From JADJNW01 sp964526645 (GTDB lineage Bacteria; Bacteroidota; Bacteroidia; Chitinophagales; Saprospiraceae): a stretch of 64,000 nucleotides of DNA. Positions within the stretch are counted from its first letter, which is position 1, and each line of letters begins with the position of its first letter. Below, piece after piece: positions 1-8,266 of this stretch. The stretch covers positions 1-64,000 of the forward strand of contig CAZGJN010000002.1 in assembly GCA_964526645.1 (NCBI GenBank), given 5' to 3'. The position numbers and the translations under genes are program-made. The notes under the pieces were generated by a model that saw only the letters and a program-made list of their open reading frames with translations, was not told the origin of the DNA and did no database searches.

Positions 1-268
1 TTTTATTCATATAGCGCGATACATCCACCACGATGCCCGTGCCCACACACTGCCCTGCCAGCGAAGTGCCCGCCGTGCGCGGAATCAGCGGCACGCGGTT
101 TTCTTGTGCAAACAAGATCAGTTTCCGAATATCAGCTGCTGATTTAGGGTACGCTACTGCCAGCGGCAACTCCCGGTAAATAGAGGCATCGGTGGCGTAT
201 AATGTGCGCATCAGTTGGTCGGTGTGGAGTTCGCCTTCGAGTTGGGTGGTGAGTGTTTGTAAATTCAT
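1..268 (-). CDS. FAD-binding oxidase/dehydrogenase, N-terminal part (gene runs off the window)
   Basis: The first 89 residues of a leftward gene are present; the ATG is at 268-266 and the rest lies outside the window. The motif PRTAGTSLAGQCVGTGIVVD is typical of the FAD-binding (PCMH-type, FAD_binding_4) domain of glycolate oxidase/D-lactate dehydrogenase-like flavoproteins, where the Gly-rich loop contacts the FAD pyrophosphate. Just before it, KSAADIRKLILFAQENRVPL is the usual first helix-strand of that domain. In Bacteroidota such genes often encode long enzymes with a C-terminal Fe-S module, but this cannot be seen here. The substrate is unknown. Family assignment is fairly secure; the exact enzyme is not. 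Confidence 0.8.
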   Translation of the reverse strand, partial: MNLQTLTTQLEGELHTDQLMRTLYATDASIYRELPLAVAYPKSAADIRKLILFAQENRVPLIPRTAGTSLAGQCVGTGIVVDVSRYMNK

Positions 269-356
269 AGACCACAATTTGTGCGGAAAATAATAAAAAG
301 GGAGGATAGGAATATAGAAAGATAAGGTTTAAATTTACTGTGAAAAAACTATAAAA

Positions 357-515
357 ATGGAGATAGCCAAATTAATCCTTGCTTATATTACAGGTTTAAT
401 TTATCCGCTTGTTATTATCGGAGTCATTTTCTCTTTTAGGAAAGAATTGAAATTATTATTTTCTGGAGAGTTAAGTTTAAAATATAGAACCTGTTCAAAG
501 CAATTGAAGTTTTAA
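357..515 (+). CDS. Small membrane protein of 52 residues, possibly the N-terminal part of a frame-broken gene
   Basis: A short ORF begins at ATG 357 and ends at TAA 513-515. Residues 6-26 form one clear hydrophobic membrane segment, followed by a basic stretch (FRKELKLLF), so the topology is an N-terminal anchor with a cytoplasmic tail. The following gene begins three bases after this stop, in the -1 frame. That frame is open upstream of its ATG back to a TAG at 485-487, so a single-base slip near 487 would fuse the anchor to the downstream 100-residue protein. Either these are two coupled small genes or one gene split by a frameshift. Function is unknown. Confidence 0.45.
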   Translation: MEIAKLILAYITGLIYPLVIIGVIFSFRKELKLLFSGELSLKYRTCSKQLKF

Positions 516-517
516 GG

Positions 518-820
518 ATGCCTCCTGAAGGGTTTTCACAAGTATGGGGAAGTATTGAAGGTATGATAAGGGATATTGGAAAGAAATTTGGAATTAGTAA
601 TTTTCAAGATAAGGAGCTGAAGGAGTTAATAAGAACGCTCAAGGAAAAACAACTAATATCTGATAGGGTATATAGTGAATTGCTGACTGGATTAGGATTA
701 AAAGAAGCGGTAAAAATAAGTGGATGGCCATATAATGATGGTTCAGGCAATAGACACGAAATGGAAAGGCATTTTTTCATTGCAGGCGAGTTTCATAAAA
801 TTTTAAATGCAAAAACTTAA
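518..820 (+). CDS. Hypothetical protein of 100 residues
   Basis: I do not recognise a family. The protein is mostly charged and probably helical; residues 35-65 (ELIRTLKEKQ ... LLTGLG) look like a helical hairpin. No signal peptide or metal-binding motif is visible. It directly follows the 52-residue membrane ORF in another frame, and its own frame stays open upstream through ten extra codons, so it could be the soluble part of a membrane-anchored protein interrupted by a frameshift. A plain in-frame ATG start at 518 is also possible. It lies next to a toxin-antitoxin pair in a gene-sparse, A+T-rich patch, which suggests accessory DNA. Confidence 0.45.
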   Translation: MPPEGFSQVWGSIEGMIRDIGKKFGISNFQDKELKELIRTLKEKQLISDRVYSELLTGLGLKEAVKISGWPYNDGSGNRHEMERHFFIAGEFHKILNAKT

Positions 821-894
821 AATTAACTTTTGGGGTTAGGCTTATATCAGATTTTGCTTTACTCCAAAATTCTCATAATTGTAAAAAAGTCAGC

Positions 895-1137
895 ATGACC
901 GTCGAAGCTCGAAAATATAAATTAATCAGCCAAATCACGCGCATTGAAGATGATGCAACGCTAAAGGAATTGGAGGAAACGGTGGAACGACTATTATATG
1001 GGCAAGGAGAAACCGCATCAAAGATGCTTGCTGAACATACAATGTCGGAATACCGGGGAATTTTATCGTCAGAAACCGCCGAAGCGCTCATCGAATACGT
1101 TGCCCAAAGCAGGGATGAATGGGAACGGGATATTTGA
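895..1137 (+). CDS. Putative antitoxin paired with PIN-domain toxin
   Basis: An 80-residue acidic protein whose last 19 bases overlap the start of a PIN-domain gene, the usual arrangement of a type II antitoxin and its toxin. The N-terminal half (EARKYKLISQITRIEDDATL and the following ELEETVERL) is predicted helical. The C-terminal half (residues 47-80), rich in Glu and Trp, could be the toxin-binding tail. No ribbon-helix-helix, AbrB or Phd motif is obvious, so the DNA-binding fold is not assigned. The antitoxin role is inferred from position, size and overlap. Confidence 0.6.
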   Translation: MTVEARKYKLISQITRIEDDATLKELEETVERLLYGQGETASKMLAEHTMSEYRGILSSETAEALIEYVAQSRDEWERDI

Positions 1138-1499
1138 TAGATACGAACGTGGTTATTGCTCATCTTGGTAATTTGCTTCCTACCAATGGCGCAGCGTTTG
1201 TGGATGCCCCCGCGCCACAGATTTCAGTAATTTCAAGGATTGAATTGTTAGGCTGGTACAATGCGCCAGCGACAGAATTGGCAAAGCTGGAGCAATTTGT
1301 AAATAATGCGTTTATTTTTGAATTAGAGGAACCCCTTATTTTAAGAACAATTGAACTTCGTCAACAGCATCGTATCAAAACACCAGATGCTATTATTGCA
1401 GCAACAGCATTACATTATAATCTTCAATTGCTTACACGCAATTTTGGTGATTTCAAGCATATTAATGGGCTTAATACTTTAAACCCATTTGATTTGTAA
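1119..1499 (+). CDS. PIN-domain ribonuclease toxin (VapC-like)
   Basis: A 126-residue PIN-domain protein. The acidic residues that bind Mg2+ in this family are all visible: Asp in YLIDTNVVI near the start, Glu in SRIELLG around residue 42, Asp in KTPDAIIAATAL around 90 and Asp in RNFGDF around 110. PIN toxins of type II systems cleave tRNA or rRNA when freed from their antitoxin; the target here is unknown. The ATG at 1119 lies inside the upstream antitoxin frame, implying translational coupling. The domain appears complete, so the toxin is probably intact. Confidence 0.85.
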   Translation: MGTGYLIDTNVVIAHLGNLLPTNGAAFVDAPAPQISVISRIELLGWYNAPATELAKLEQFVNNAFIFELEEPLILRTIELRQQHRIKTPDAIIAATALHYNLQLLTRNFGDFKHINGLNTLNPFDL

Positions 1500-1792
1500 T
1501 ATTATAGTGCAATAAAATGAGTTTGTTTAAAATTATCTATCAGAAAAATTAGTGTGTAATTCAGCCCTGTGCATTTGGTCGGGCATTGGCATATTTTCAG
1601 TGTGTCAAATTCGAGCTTGCGGCTTTGAGTTTGTACCTTGCGGGACTGTCATTCTTTTGAATATTTGCGTTTAAGTGAAGCCGTTGGGCGGTTTAGTGGT
1701 CAATAGTTTAAAGTTTTATAAATTTGATAATCAACAAGTTGCGAGGTTTATTTTATAACTTAAGATAAGCTCAATCAATAGAATAAGTGTAT
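1500..1792. other. Intergenic stretch, no gene seen
   Basis: About 290 bases separate the PIN toxin from the aminopeptidase gene. No convincing ORF is present on either strand. The part from about 1560 to 1690 is richer in G+C than its surroundings and contains no obvious hairpin. It might be a decayed gene or a copy of a dispersed intergenic repeat, but nothing in this window matches it. The last 70 bases are A+T-rich and would carry the promoter of the aminopeptidase; no clear TAnnTTTG box was found. Confidence 0.3.
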
Positions 1793-3742
1793 ATGAAAAA
1801 TATTTTTCTCATTTTATTCCTTTTTTATTCGACCTCGTTTTGGGCGCAAGAGGAATGGATTTGTAAAGATACCGATGATATTGCGGAGATGGAGGCGCGT
1901 GTGCAGGAGCACTTGCTGCAATACCGTACAAATCCTTATACAGCAACTTATGATATAAAATACCACCGCTTCGAGTGGACAATTGACCCAAATGTGATTT
2001 ATATCAAAGGGAACGTCACGACCTACTTCGTTCCGAACGAAGCTGGTTTTTCGGAAATCAACTTCGAATTATCGAAGGTAATGACCGTCTCAAGGGTGCG
2101 ATACCACGATCAAAATTTGAATTTCAGCCTAAATGCGGATGATCGGTTGCAGATTTTTTTGCCCGCGAGTATTCCTGCCGGAACGCTGGACTCCATTTCA
2201 ATCACTTATGAAGGTGCGCCGCCTCGCACGGGTTTTGGCTCTTTTAGTCAGTCCTTTCACAACAACACGCCTATCATCTGGACGCTTTCAGAACCCTATG
2301 GCTCAAAAGACTGGTGGCCCAGCAAAATGGATTTGAGTGATAAAATTGACTCGATTGACGTGATCGTGCGTACACCCAAGCCCAATCGTGTGGCGAGCAA
2401 CGGCTTGCTCATCAGTGAAACCGAGGATGGCAACGATCGCATTTTCCATTGGCAGCACCGCTACCCCATTACGGCTTATCTGATTGCCATTGGTGTGACG
2501 AATTACGCTACTTTCTCCGATTTCGTTGTTTTGCCGGATGGCGACAGCTTAGAAATCCTCAATTATGTCTATCCTGAGGAATTGGATTTTGTGAAAACGC
2601 AAATGATTCATACCCGTCAGGCGATGGAATTGTTCAACAACCGCTTTGGTACTTATCCTTTTGCAAAAGAAAAATACGGGCACGCACGCTTTGGCTTTGG
2701 CGGTGGCGAAGAGCATCAAACCATGACCTTCATGGGCGGCTGGTCGCAAAGCTTACAAGCACATGAACTGGCGCACCAATGGTTTGGCAACAAAGTGACT
2801 TGCGGCTCTTGGGAGGATATTTGGCTCAACGAAGGTTTTGCTACCTACCTCGATGGATTGACGCAGGAGGCTGGCATCGGTACGATGAGTTGGAAAAGCT
2901 GGCTGCAAGGTAGAATTAACAGCGTGACCAGCGCAGTGGGTGGTACGGTACGGGTGGATGATACAACAAATGTGAATCGCATTTTTAGCAGCCGTTTGTC
3001 TTACTCCAAAGGTGCCATGCTGCTGCACATGCTGCGCTGGAAGCTGGGCGACGAAGATTTTTTTCAGGCTTGTCGCAATTACCTCAATGACCCACAGCTG
3101 GCCTATGCTTACGCTAAAACAACACATTTAAAACAGCACCTGGAAGCGCAAAGCGGACAGGATTTGACCGAGTTTTTTGAGGATTGGTTTTATGGACAGG
3201 GCTATCCTTCTTATACAATTAACTGGACTTACGGAGATGCGGCGAATCATATTGCTATCGCAATCGCTCAAACGACTTCACATCCGGCAGTGGATTTTTT
3301 TGAAATGCCTGTGCCAATTCGATTTGTGGGTACCAACGGAGAGAAAATGGATGTTACCTTGAACCACCACCTCCATAGCAATTCTTTTTTGGTGGAAGTC
3401 CCTTTTGAAGTAGAGCAGGTCTTATTCGATCCCGATTTATGGCTCATTTCCGCCAATAACCAAGTTGTTTTTGTTACTTCTGTGAAGGAAGTGCAGCAGT
3501 TGGCGGCGCAAATCAAGTTATTCCCCAACCCCGCTCAAACGGAATTGACCATTGATCTGAAAAACTTTTCGGGCAAGGTGTGGCGAATGGATATATTGGA
3601 TGCCAAAGGAAGTTTGTTGAACCAGCTTTCCGTTCGCAATAATTTGGAGACAATAGATATTTCCGATATTCCCGCTGGTTTTTATATTTTGAAATTGCAA
3701 AGCGACCGAGGTACGATTGGCAAAATTTTTGTAAAGGATTAA
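1793..3742 (+). CDS. Secreted M1 family zinc aminopeptidase with type IX secretion sorting domain
   Basis: A 649-residue exported metallopeptidase. A signal peptide (MKNIFLILFLFYSTSFWAQ) is followed by an M1-type N-terminal beta domain. The exopeptidase loop is the variant GGGEEHQTMT, and the zinc site is HELAHQW with His324, Glu325 and His328 plus the third ligand Glu347 in WLNEGFATYLD. The final 80 residues (LFPNPAQTELTIDL onward, ending FYILKLQSDRGTIGKIFVKD) are a type A C-terminal sorting domain used by the Bacteroidota type IX system, so the enzyme should be released or anchored at the cell surface. I chose ATG 1793, which begins the signal peptide; a GTG at 1787 in frame is less likely. 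Probable role: trimming N-terminal residues from external peptides. Confidence 0.93.
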   Translation: MKNIFLILFLFYSTSFWAQEEWICKDTDDIAEMEARVQEHLLQYRTNPYTATYDIKYHRFEWTIDPNVIYIKGNVTTYFVPNEAGFSEINFELSKVMTVSRVRYHDQNLNFSLNADDRLQIFLPASIPAGTLDSISITYEGAPPRTGFGSFSQSFHNNTPIIWTLSEPYGSKDWWPSKMDLSDKIDSIDVIVRTPKPNRVASNGLLISETEDGNDRIFHWQHRYPITAYLIAIGVTNYATFSDFVVLPDGDSLEILNYVYPEELDFVKTQMIHTRQAMELFNNRFGTYPFAKEKYGHARFGFGGGEEHQTMTFMGGWSQSLQAHELAHQWFGNKVTCGSWEDIWLNEGFATYLDGLTQEAGIGTMSWKSWLQGRINSVTSAVGGTVRVDDTTNVNRIFSSRLSYSKGAMLLHMLRWKLGDEDFFQACRNYLNDPQLAYAYAKTTHLKQHLEAQSGQDLTEFFEDWFYGQGYPSYTINWTYGDAANHIAIAIAQTTSHPAVDFFEMPVPIRFVGTNGEKMDVTLNHHLHSNSFLVEVPFEVEQVLFDPDLWLISANNQVVFVTSVKEVQQLAAQIKLFPNPAQTELTIDLKNFSGKVWRMDILDAKGSLLNQLSVRNNLETIDISDIPAGFYILKLQSDRGTIGKIFVKD

Positions 3743-3815
3743 AAGATATGGCATATTTTTAAAAAGCGCCGCATCTTATTTGCTTTTTTTGCTATTTTGC
3801 AAACAAAAAAGCAAA

Positions 3816-4940
3816 ATGGCAACTCAACTCGACCGCAGACAATGGCTCCGCACCGCTGGATTGGCGGGCGCTTTCAGCCTGATCGGAGGCGCTAAAGCAC
3901 TGGCACACGAATCTGTTCCGCTTCGTATTGTTGCAAACAATACACCCAAAACGCCGATTCGCTTATCATCCAATGAAAATCCGTATGGACCATCAGATAA
4001 AGTGAAACAAGCAATCATAGATGGTTTCAGTGAAGCTTGCCGCTATCCTTTTGCGCTAAGCCGCGAGCTTACCGACCTCATCGCAAAAAAACACGGCGTA
4101 CCAACTGATCATGTTGTACTCACTGCTGGCTCGACCGAAGGCTTGAAGGTAGCAGGGTTGACATATGGCTTGCACGGTGGCGAAATCGTTGCCGCCGACC
4201 CTACTTTCTTGGCGCTTTTGGATTATGCCGAACAATTTGGTGCTTATATTCACAAAGTACCGTTGGATGAAAACCTGGCACACGATATAGATGCGATGGA
4301 AAAACGACTGACGGGCAATACGCGGCTTGTCTTTGTTTGCAATCCGAATAACCCAACCGGCACCCTACTTTCGGCATCCAAAATGAAAAGCTTCTGCGAA
4401 AATCTGTCGAAAAAAACGGTCGTTTTTGCTGATGAAGCGTATTTTGATTACATCACAGAGCCCGGCTATCCTTCCATGGTAGAATTGGTGAAGCAAGGAC
4501 TGAACGTAATCGTGTCACGTACTTTTTCCAAAGTGTATGGCATGGCGGGCATTCGCATGGGTTACCTCATCGCCCGACCCGACATAGCGCGCCGTATGCA
4601 GGAAAACTCCATGGCAAATGCCAGCGTGCCCGCTATTTTTGCTGCCAAAGCGGCTATGCAAGACAGTGAATTTTATAAATTCAGCTTGCAAAAAAATGCC
4701 GAGTGCCTCAGCATTATGTACAAAGCTTTGGATGAGCTGAAAATGCCGTATGTGAAATCGCACGCCAATTTTGTCTTTTTCAATTCTGGCAAGGATGTTA
4801 GCGAGATGAATAAAATCATGGCAGCAAAAGGCATCATGGTGGGACGTCCGTTTCCGCCACTCACCACCTGGCTACGCGTGAGCACCGGCAAAGTGGAAGA
4901 GGTAGAAGCCTTCGTGAAAGCGCTCAAGGAAGTGGTGTAA
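3816..4940 (+). CDS. Exported pyridoxal-phosphate aminotransferase, histidinol-phosphate aminotransferase-like
   Basis: A 374-residue class I/II aminotransferase close to HisC in sequence style. Visible landmarks are SSNENPYGPSDKV near the N-terminus, CNPNNPTGTLL, DEAYFDYI and the PLP-binding Lys239 in SRTFSKVYGMAG. Unusually for a HisC-like protein it starts with a twin-arginine signal (DRRQWLRTAGLAGAFSLIGG), so it is probably exported folded with its cofactor. ATG 3816 begins exactly at this signal; an upstream TTG at 3780 is unlikely. No his genes are nearby, so a role in histidine synthesis is doubtful. Family call secure, substrate unknown. Confidence 0.88.
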   Translation: MATQLDRRQWLRTAGLAGAFSLIGGAKALAHESVPLRIVANNTPKTPIRLSSNENPYGPSDKVKQAIIDGFSEACRYPFALSRELTDLIAKKHGVPTDHVVLTAGSTEGLKVAGLTYGLHGGEIVAADPTFLALLDYAEQFGAYIHKVPLDENLAHDIDAMEKRLTGNTRLVFVCNPNNPTGTLLSASKMKSFCENLSKKTVVFADEAYFDYITEPGYPSMVELVKQGLNVIVSRTFSKVYGMAGIRMGYLIARPDIARRMQENSMANASVPAIFAAKAAMQDSEFYKFSLQKNAECLSIMYKALDELKMPYVKSHANFVFFNSGKDVSEMNKIMAAKGIMVGRPFPPLTTWLRVSTGKVEEVEAFVKALKEVV

Positions 4941-4944
4941 GGGT

Positions 4945-4982
4945 AAAAAAAATGTGCCATACTTTTTGTCAAGTATGGCACA
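4945..4982 (-). terminator. Intrinsic terminator for the leftward BNR-repeat gene (possibly bidirectional)
   Basis: A perfect 12-bp stem (4953-4964 with 4971-4982) encloses a 6-base loop. On the minus strand it is followed at once by a run of eight T (the A run at 4945-4952), the classic intrinsic terminator form, and it lies just beyond the stop at 5027. It sits between convergent genes and may also stop rightward transcription from the aminotransferase, although no T run follows on that side. Confidence 0.85.
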
Positions 4983-5026
4983 CTGGCTATGCTTTAAAAA
5001 AAGTTGCTACCGCGAGCAAACCATGC

Positions 5027-8000
5027 TTATTCTATTTTGATTGCCTCGTATTTTTTGAAAAGGGAATACTGTGCCGCCTCCACTTTCGCCTGGTAGGTCG
5101 CAAAATCTGTTGCAAAGAAATTATTCACCTTGCTGAGAATATCGGTAAGCTGTTGGCGTGCCTGTTCCATAGACCGCTGCGCCGCCTGCGAAGGAGCGCC
5201 TGTGCTTGCCCCCAAGTAAGAGGAAGCTCGAAAAAGCGCGAACTGCAAATTATCGCCCGTGCGCTGAATGCCTTTCTGATTTTCGGGTGATACAAAGAGT
5301 TCTTCCATTTTCACAAGGGTATCCTGCAATGCTTTGCCCATTTTACTCAAGTCTTTTTTAGTACTTTCATCTGCATTGGCAAGCGCATCATTGACAGTTT
5401 TAATTGTTTTTTGAGCCTCGCGAATTCGATTGAAAGCCTCGGTAGCAGGTTGTATCATTTTGTAAAAATCCTTGTATGCGGTCATTTTTTCTTTGCGCTC
5501 GGATACCGAAATATTGATACGAGGATCGGCATTTACAACAATGATAGTCGAATCTTTTTGGCTGCCCAGCTCAAAAACCATTTTATACTTGCCTGGCAAT
5601 ACTTCCATGCCGCCTGGAAGATCTGCATCGGGGCGTGCTTCCTGGCGCGAAGGGAAACGAACGCCGTTGTGGCGCATATCCCAGAAAATACGGTTCATCC
5701 CAGAGTCCAACTGCGTAGAATAACTGCGAACGAGCATGCCATCCATATCATAAACCGAGACTTTCACTTTGTGTGCGCCGCGATTGGCTCTGCCGCCGAA
5801 ACCTTGCCCGCCACCAAAGCCACCACTACCGAATCCGCCGCCGCCCGCAGGCGCAGCATTAGCTTCTTGCTGAGGTTTATCCGACTTTTTGTCGGTTTGC
5901 TTCCCGATCCAAACCGCTACGGAAGCCGTTGCTGATTTATTTTCACCCTGGAAAGTAGATTCACCAGGGAAGTGGTATCCATCATAGGAGCGATACTCCG
6001 CAAGATAAGCATCCGGTGCATCAAATACTTTAAAAGGTTTGGCGAGCACCTCTGCTTTGCTTTTCACCAACTCCCGAAAGGGGCATAAATCATCCAAAAT
6101 CCAAAAAGAGCGACCAAAAGTGCCAATAATCAGATCGTGATCGCGCGGGTGGATTTTTAAATCAGCCACTTGCACGGAAGGAAAATCATTGTTCCATTTG
6201 TTCCAATTAGCGCCCATATCAATGCTAAACCACAAGCCATGATCGGTACCGAGCCAGAGCAACTTAGGTTCTACAGGGTCTTGCACCATACAAAGCGCAT
6301 AGCCACTCACTTGTTTTTCATCAACGATTCGGGTGAAGCTTTGCCCAAAATTACTGGTATGGAAAACCATCGGTCGCCAATCATTCCGGCGATAATCATT
6401 CACTACGACAAAAGCCTCTCCTGCATTTTTTGTAGAAACCTCAATGTAAGGAACCCAGCTTCCGGCTTTCACGCCAGGCAGCTTGCTCAGTACATTTGTC
6501 CAGGTTTTGCCACCATCCCGAGTGAGTTGTACATTACCATCATCCGTTCCCACCCAAAGTACATTTTCATCTACAGGGCTGGGCACGATGGCGAGAATCG
6601 TCGTATGGTTTTCTGCAGCTGTCACGTCAGGCGTTAAGCCACCGGTTTTCTTACTTTCTTCCTGTTTTTGTTTGTCATTGGTGGTCAGATCAGGAGAGAT
6701 GATTTCCCAGCTTTGTCCGCAGTCCATACTTTTGTGTACAAATTGACTACCGTAGTAGATCCCACATTCGTGAAAAGGATTTTGTGCGAAAGCAGCATTC
6801 CAGTTGAAGCGCAATTCTACTTTCGGATCGGGGTGTGTAGGGCGAATGATCGTGGACCTCCCTGTTTCTGAATCCACATAACCAATATTTCCACCTTGCG
6901 ACATGGCATACACATAGCGAGGGTTATTGGGGCGAAAGCCCAAATCGAAGCCATCCCCAAAATAAACTTCCTGCCAATCGGTGTTCAAAATGCCACCCCG
7001 CTTCCACTCGGAGCTTGGACCCACCCAGGAGCCATTATCCTGCATGCCGCCACCGATTTGGTACGGGATGCTCATATCATAATTGACGTGATAAAACTGC
7101 CCCACGGGGAGGTTATCAAAAAAGTGCCAGCTTTCGCCACCGTCGCGAGAAGCATACAAGCCACCATCCGTGCCGAGCAACAAGGAATTCGGATTTTTTG
7201 GATTGATCCAAAACGCATGGTGATCGGAGTGTGCACTATTGGCTATAACTTCAAAAGTTTTGCCGCCATCTTCACTTTTTGATACACTCGAAAAAAGATT
7301 GTAAATGCGATTTTCGTTTTGCGGGTCCACATAAATTTCATGGTAATAAAACGGACGATTGCTCACAAAGCGGTCGGTTGTATTCGCTTTACTCCACTTT
7401 ACGCCGCCATCTGTACTTTTGTAGAGGGCATTTTCTTTGGCTTCCACCAAGGCATAAACGATATTTGGCTTATTTGTAGCAATTGCCAGCCCGATGCGCC
7501 CCAGATCACCTTCAGGCAAACCATCTGCACTGGTGCGTTTAGTCCAGGTTTCGCCCCCATCCAGAGAGATATACAAGCCAGAGCCTTTGCCGCCAGACCT
7601 AAATTGCCAGGGATCGCGGTCGAATTCCCACATAGCAACGATCAGCTTATTAGCGTTGGTAGGATCCATCACCATGTCTGCAGCGCCAGTTTGATCGTTG
7701 ACGTACAATATTTTTTTCCAGGTTTTGCCGCCATCGGTCGTTTTGAATACCCCCCGGTCTTCGTTAGCGCCCCAGATAGAACCCAAAGAAGCCACATAAA
7801 CCGTGTTGGTATTAAAAGGATCAATCGCGATTCGGTGGATGGTAAAAGTTTTTTCCAAGCCCATGAGCTTCCAGGTTTTGCCACCATCCAAACTTTTATA
7901 AATACCCTTGCCACTGTTGTGCGAGTTACGCGGATTGCCTTCGCCTGTTCCAGCCCAAATTACATCCGTATTGAGCGGATCCACCGCTATGGCGCCGATG

Positions 8001-8266
8001 GATTGTACCGCTTCTTTGTCAAACATGGGTGTCCAGGTGATACCGCCATTAGTCGTTTTCCATAAACCTCCAGAAGCCGAACCTGCGTAAATGATATCTG
8101 CATTGCGTGGATCAACGCCGATTGCCGTGAAGCGACCGCTCATGCCGGCAGGCCCCACATTACGGATTTTTATGCCTTTCAATTTTTCAGTATCCACTTT
8201 TTGTGCTACAGCACTTAGGAGTAGGGTGATTAAAAACAGAGGTGTAAGAAAGATTTTCATTTTCAT
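5027..8266 (-). CDS. Large exported BNR/Asp-box repeat protein (sortilin-like beta-propellers)
   Basis: A 1079-residue protein with signal peptide MKMKIFLTPLFLITLLLSAVAQ and at least nine Asp-box-type repeats such as TTNGGITW, SLDGGKTW, TTDGGKTW, SLDGGETW, SRDGGESW and TRDGGKTW spread over residues 60-700. This fits one or two beta-propellers of the VPS10/sortilin and BNR kind; such proteins are often labelled glycosyl hydrolase, but no catalytic residues can be named. A Gly-rich linker lies at about 810-835 (GGGGFGSGGFGGGQGFGG), and the last 150 residues are Lys/Glu-rich and helical. No C-terminal sorting domain is evident. Met3 (ATG 8260) is an alternative start. It is transcribed alone, with a strong terminator after it. 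Likely extracytoplasmic; ligand unknown. Confidence 0.85.
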   Translation of the reverse strand: MKMKIFLTPLFLITLLLSAVAQKVDTEKLKGIKIRNVGPAGMSGRFTAIGVDPRNADIIYAGSASGGLWKTTNGGITWTPMFDKEAVQSIGAIAVDPLNTDVIWAGTGEGNPRNSHNSGKGIYKSLDGGKTWKLMGLEKTFTIHRIAIDPFNTNTVYVASLGSIWGANEDRGVFKTTDGGKTWKKILYVNDQTGAADMVMDPTNANKLIVAMWEFDRDPWQFRSGGKGSGLYISLDGGETWTKRTSADGLPEGDLGRIGLAIATNKPNIVYALVEAKENALYKSTDGGVKWSKANTTDRFVSNRPFYYHEIYVDPQNENRIYNLFSSVSKSEDGGKTFEVIANSAHSDHHAFWINPKNPNSLLLGTDGGLYASRDGGESWHFFDNLPVGQFYHVNYDMSIPYQIGGGMQDNGSWVGPSSEWKRGGILNTDWQEVYFGDGFDLGFRPNNPRYVYAMSQGGNIGYVDSETGRSTIIRPTHPDPKVELRFNWNAAFAQNPFHECGIYYGSQFVHKSMDCGQSWEIISPDLTTNDKQKQEESKKTGGLTPDVTAAENHTTILAIVPSPVDENVLWVGTDDGNVQLTRDGGKTWTNVLSKLPGVKAGSWVPYIEVSTKNAGEAFVVVNDYRRNDWRPMVFHTSNFGQSFTRIVDEKQVSGYALCMVQDPVEPKLLWLGTDHGLWFSIDMGANWNKWNNDFPSVQVADLKIHPRDHDLIIGTFGRSFWILDDLCPFRELVKSKAEVLAKPFKVFDAPDAYLAEYRSYDGYHFPGESTFQGENKSATASVAVWIGKQTDKKSDKPQQEANAAPAGGGGFGSGGFGGGQGFGGRANRGAHKVKVSVYDMDGMLVRSYSTQLDSGMNRIFWDMRHNGVRFPSRQEARPDADLPGGMEVLPGKYKMVFELGSQKDSTIIVVNADPRINISVSERKEKMTAYKDFYKMIQPATEAFNRIREAQKTIKTVNDALANADESTKKDLSKMGKALQDTLVKMEELFVSPENQKGIQRTGDNLQFALFRASSYLGASTGAPSQAAQRSMEQARQQLTDILSKVNNFFATDFATYQAKVEAAQYSLFKKYEAIKIE

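Noticed and set aside
835..1689. Integron attC-like core sites (GTTAGGC at 835-841 and GTTGGGC at 1683-1689) around the toxin-antitoxin pair
   Set aside because: The heptamers match GTTRRRY, but no paired RYYYAAC box or attC-like folded structure was found for either, and no integrase gene is in the window. Chance is more likely.
1787..1792. GTG start two codons upstream for the M1 aminopeptidase
   Set aside because: ATG 1793 starts directly at a normal signal peptide; the GTG adds two residues without benefit.
4056..4283. Short antisense frames across the aminotransferase and other large genes
   Set aside because: They lie wholly within well-supported genes and show no protein features; they are treated as shadows.
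7319..8065. Open frame of 248 codons opposite the BNR-repeat gene
   Set aside because: The real gene on the minus strand has a signal peptide and repeated Asp boxes through this stretch; the opposite frame has no recognisable features.
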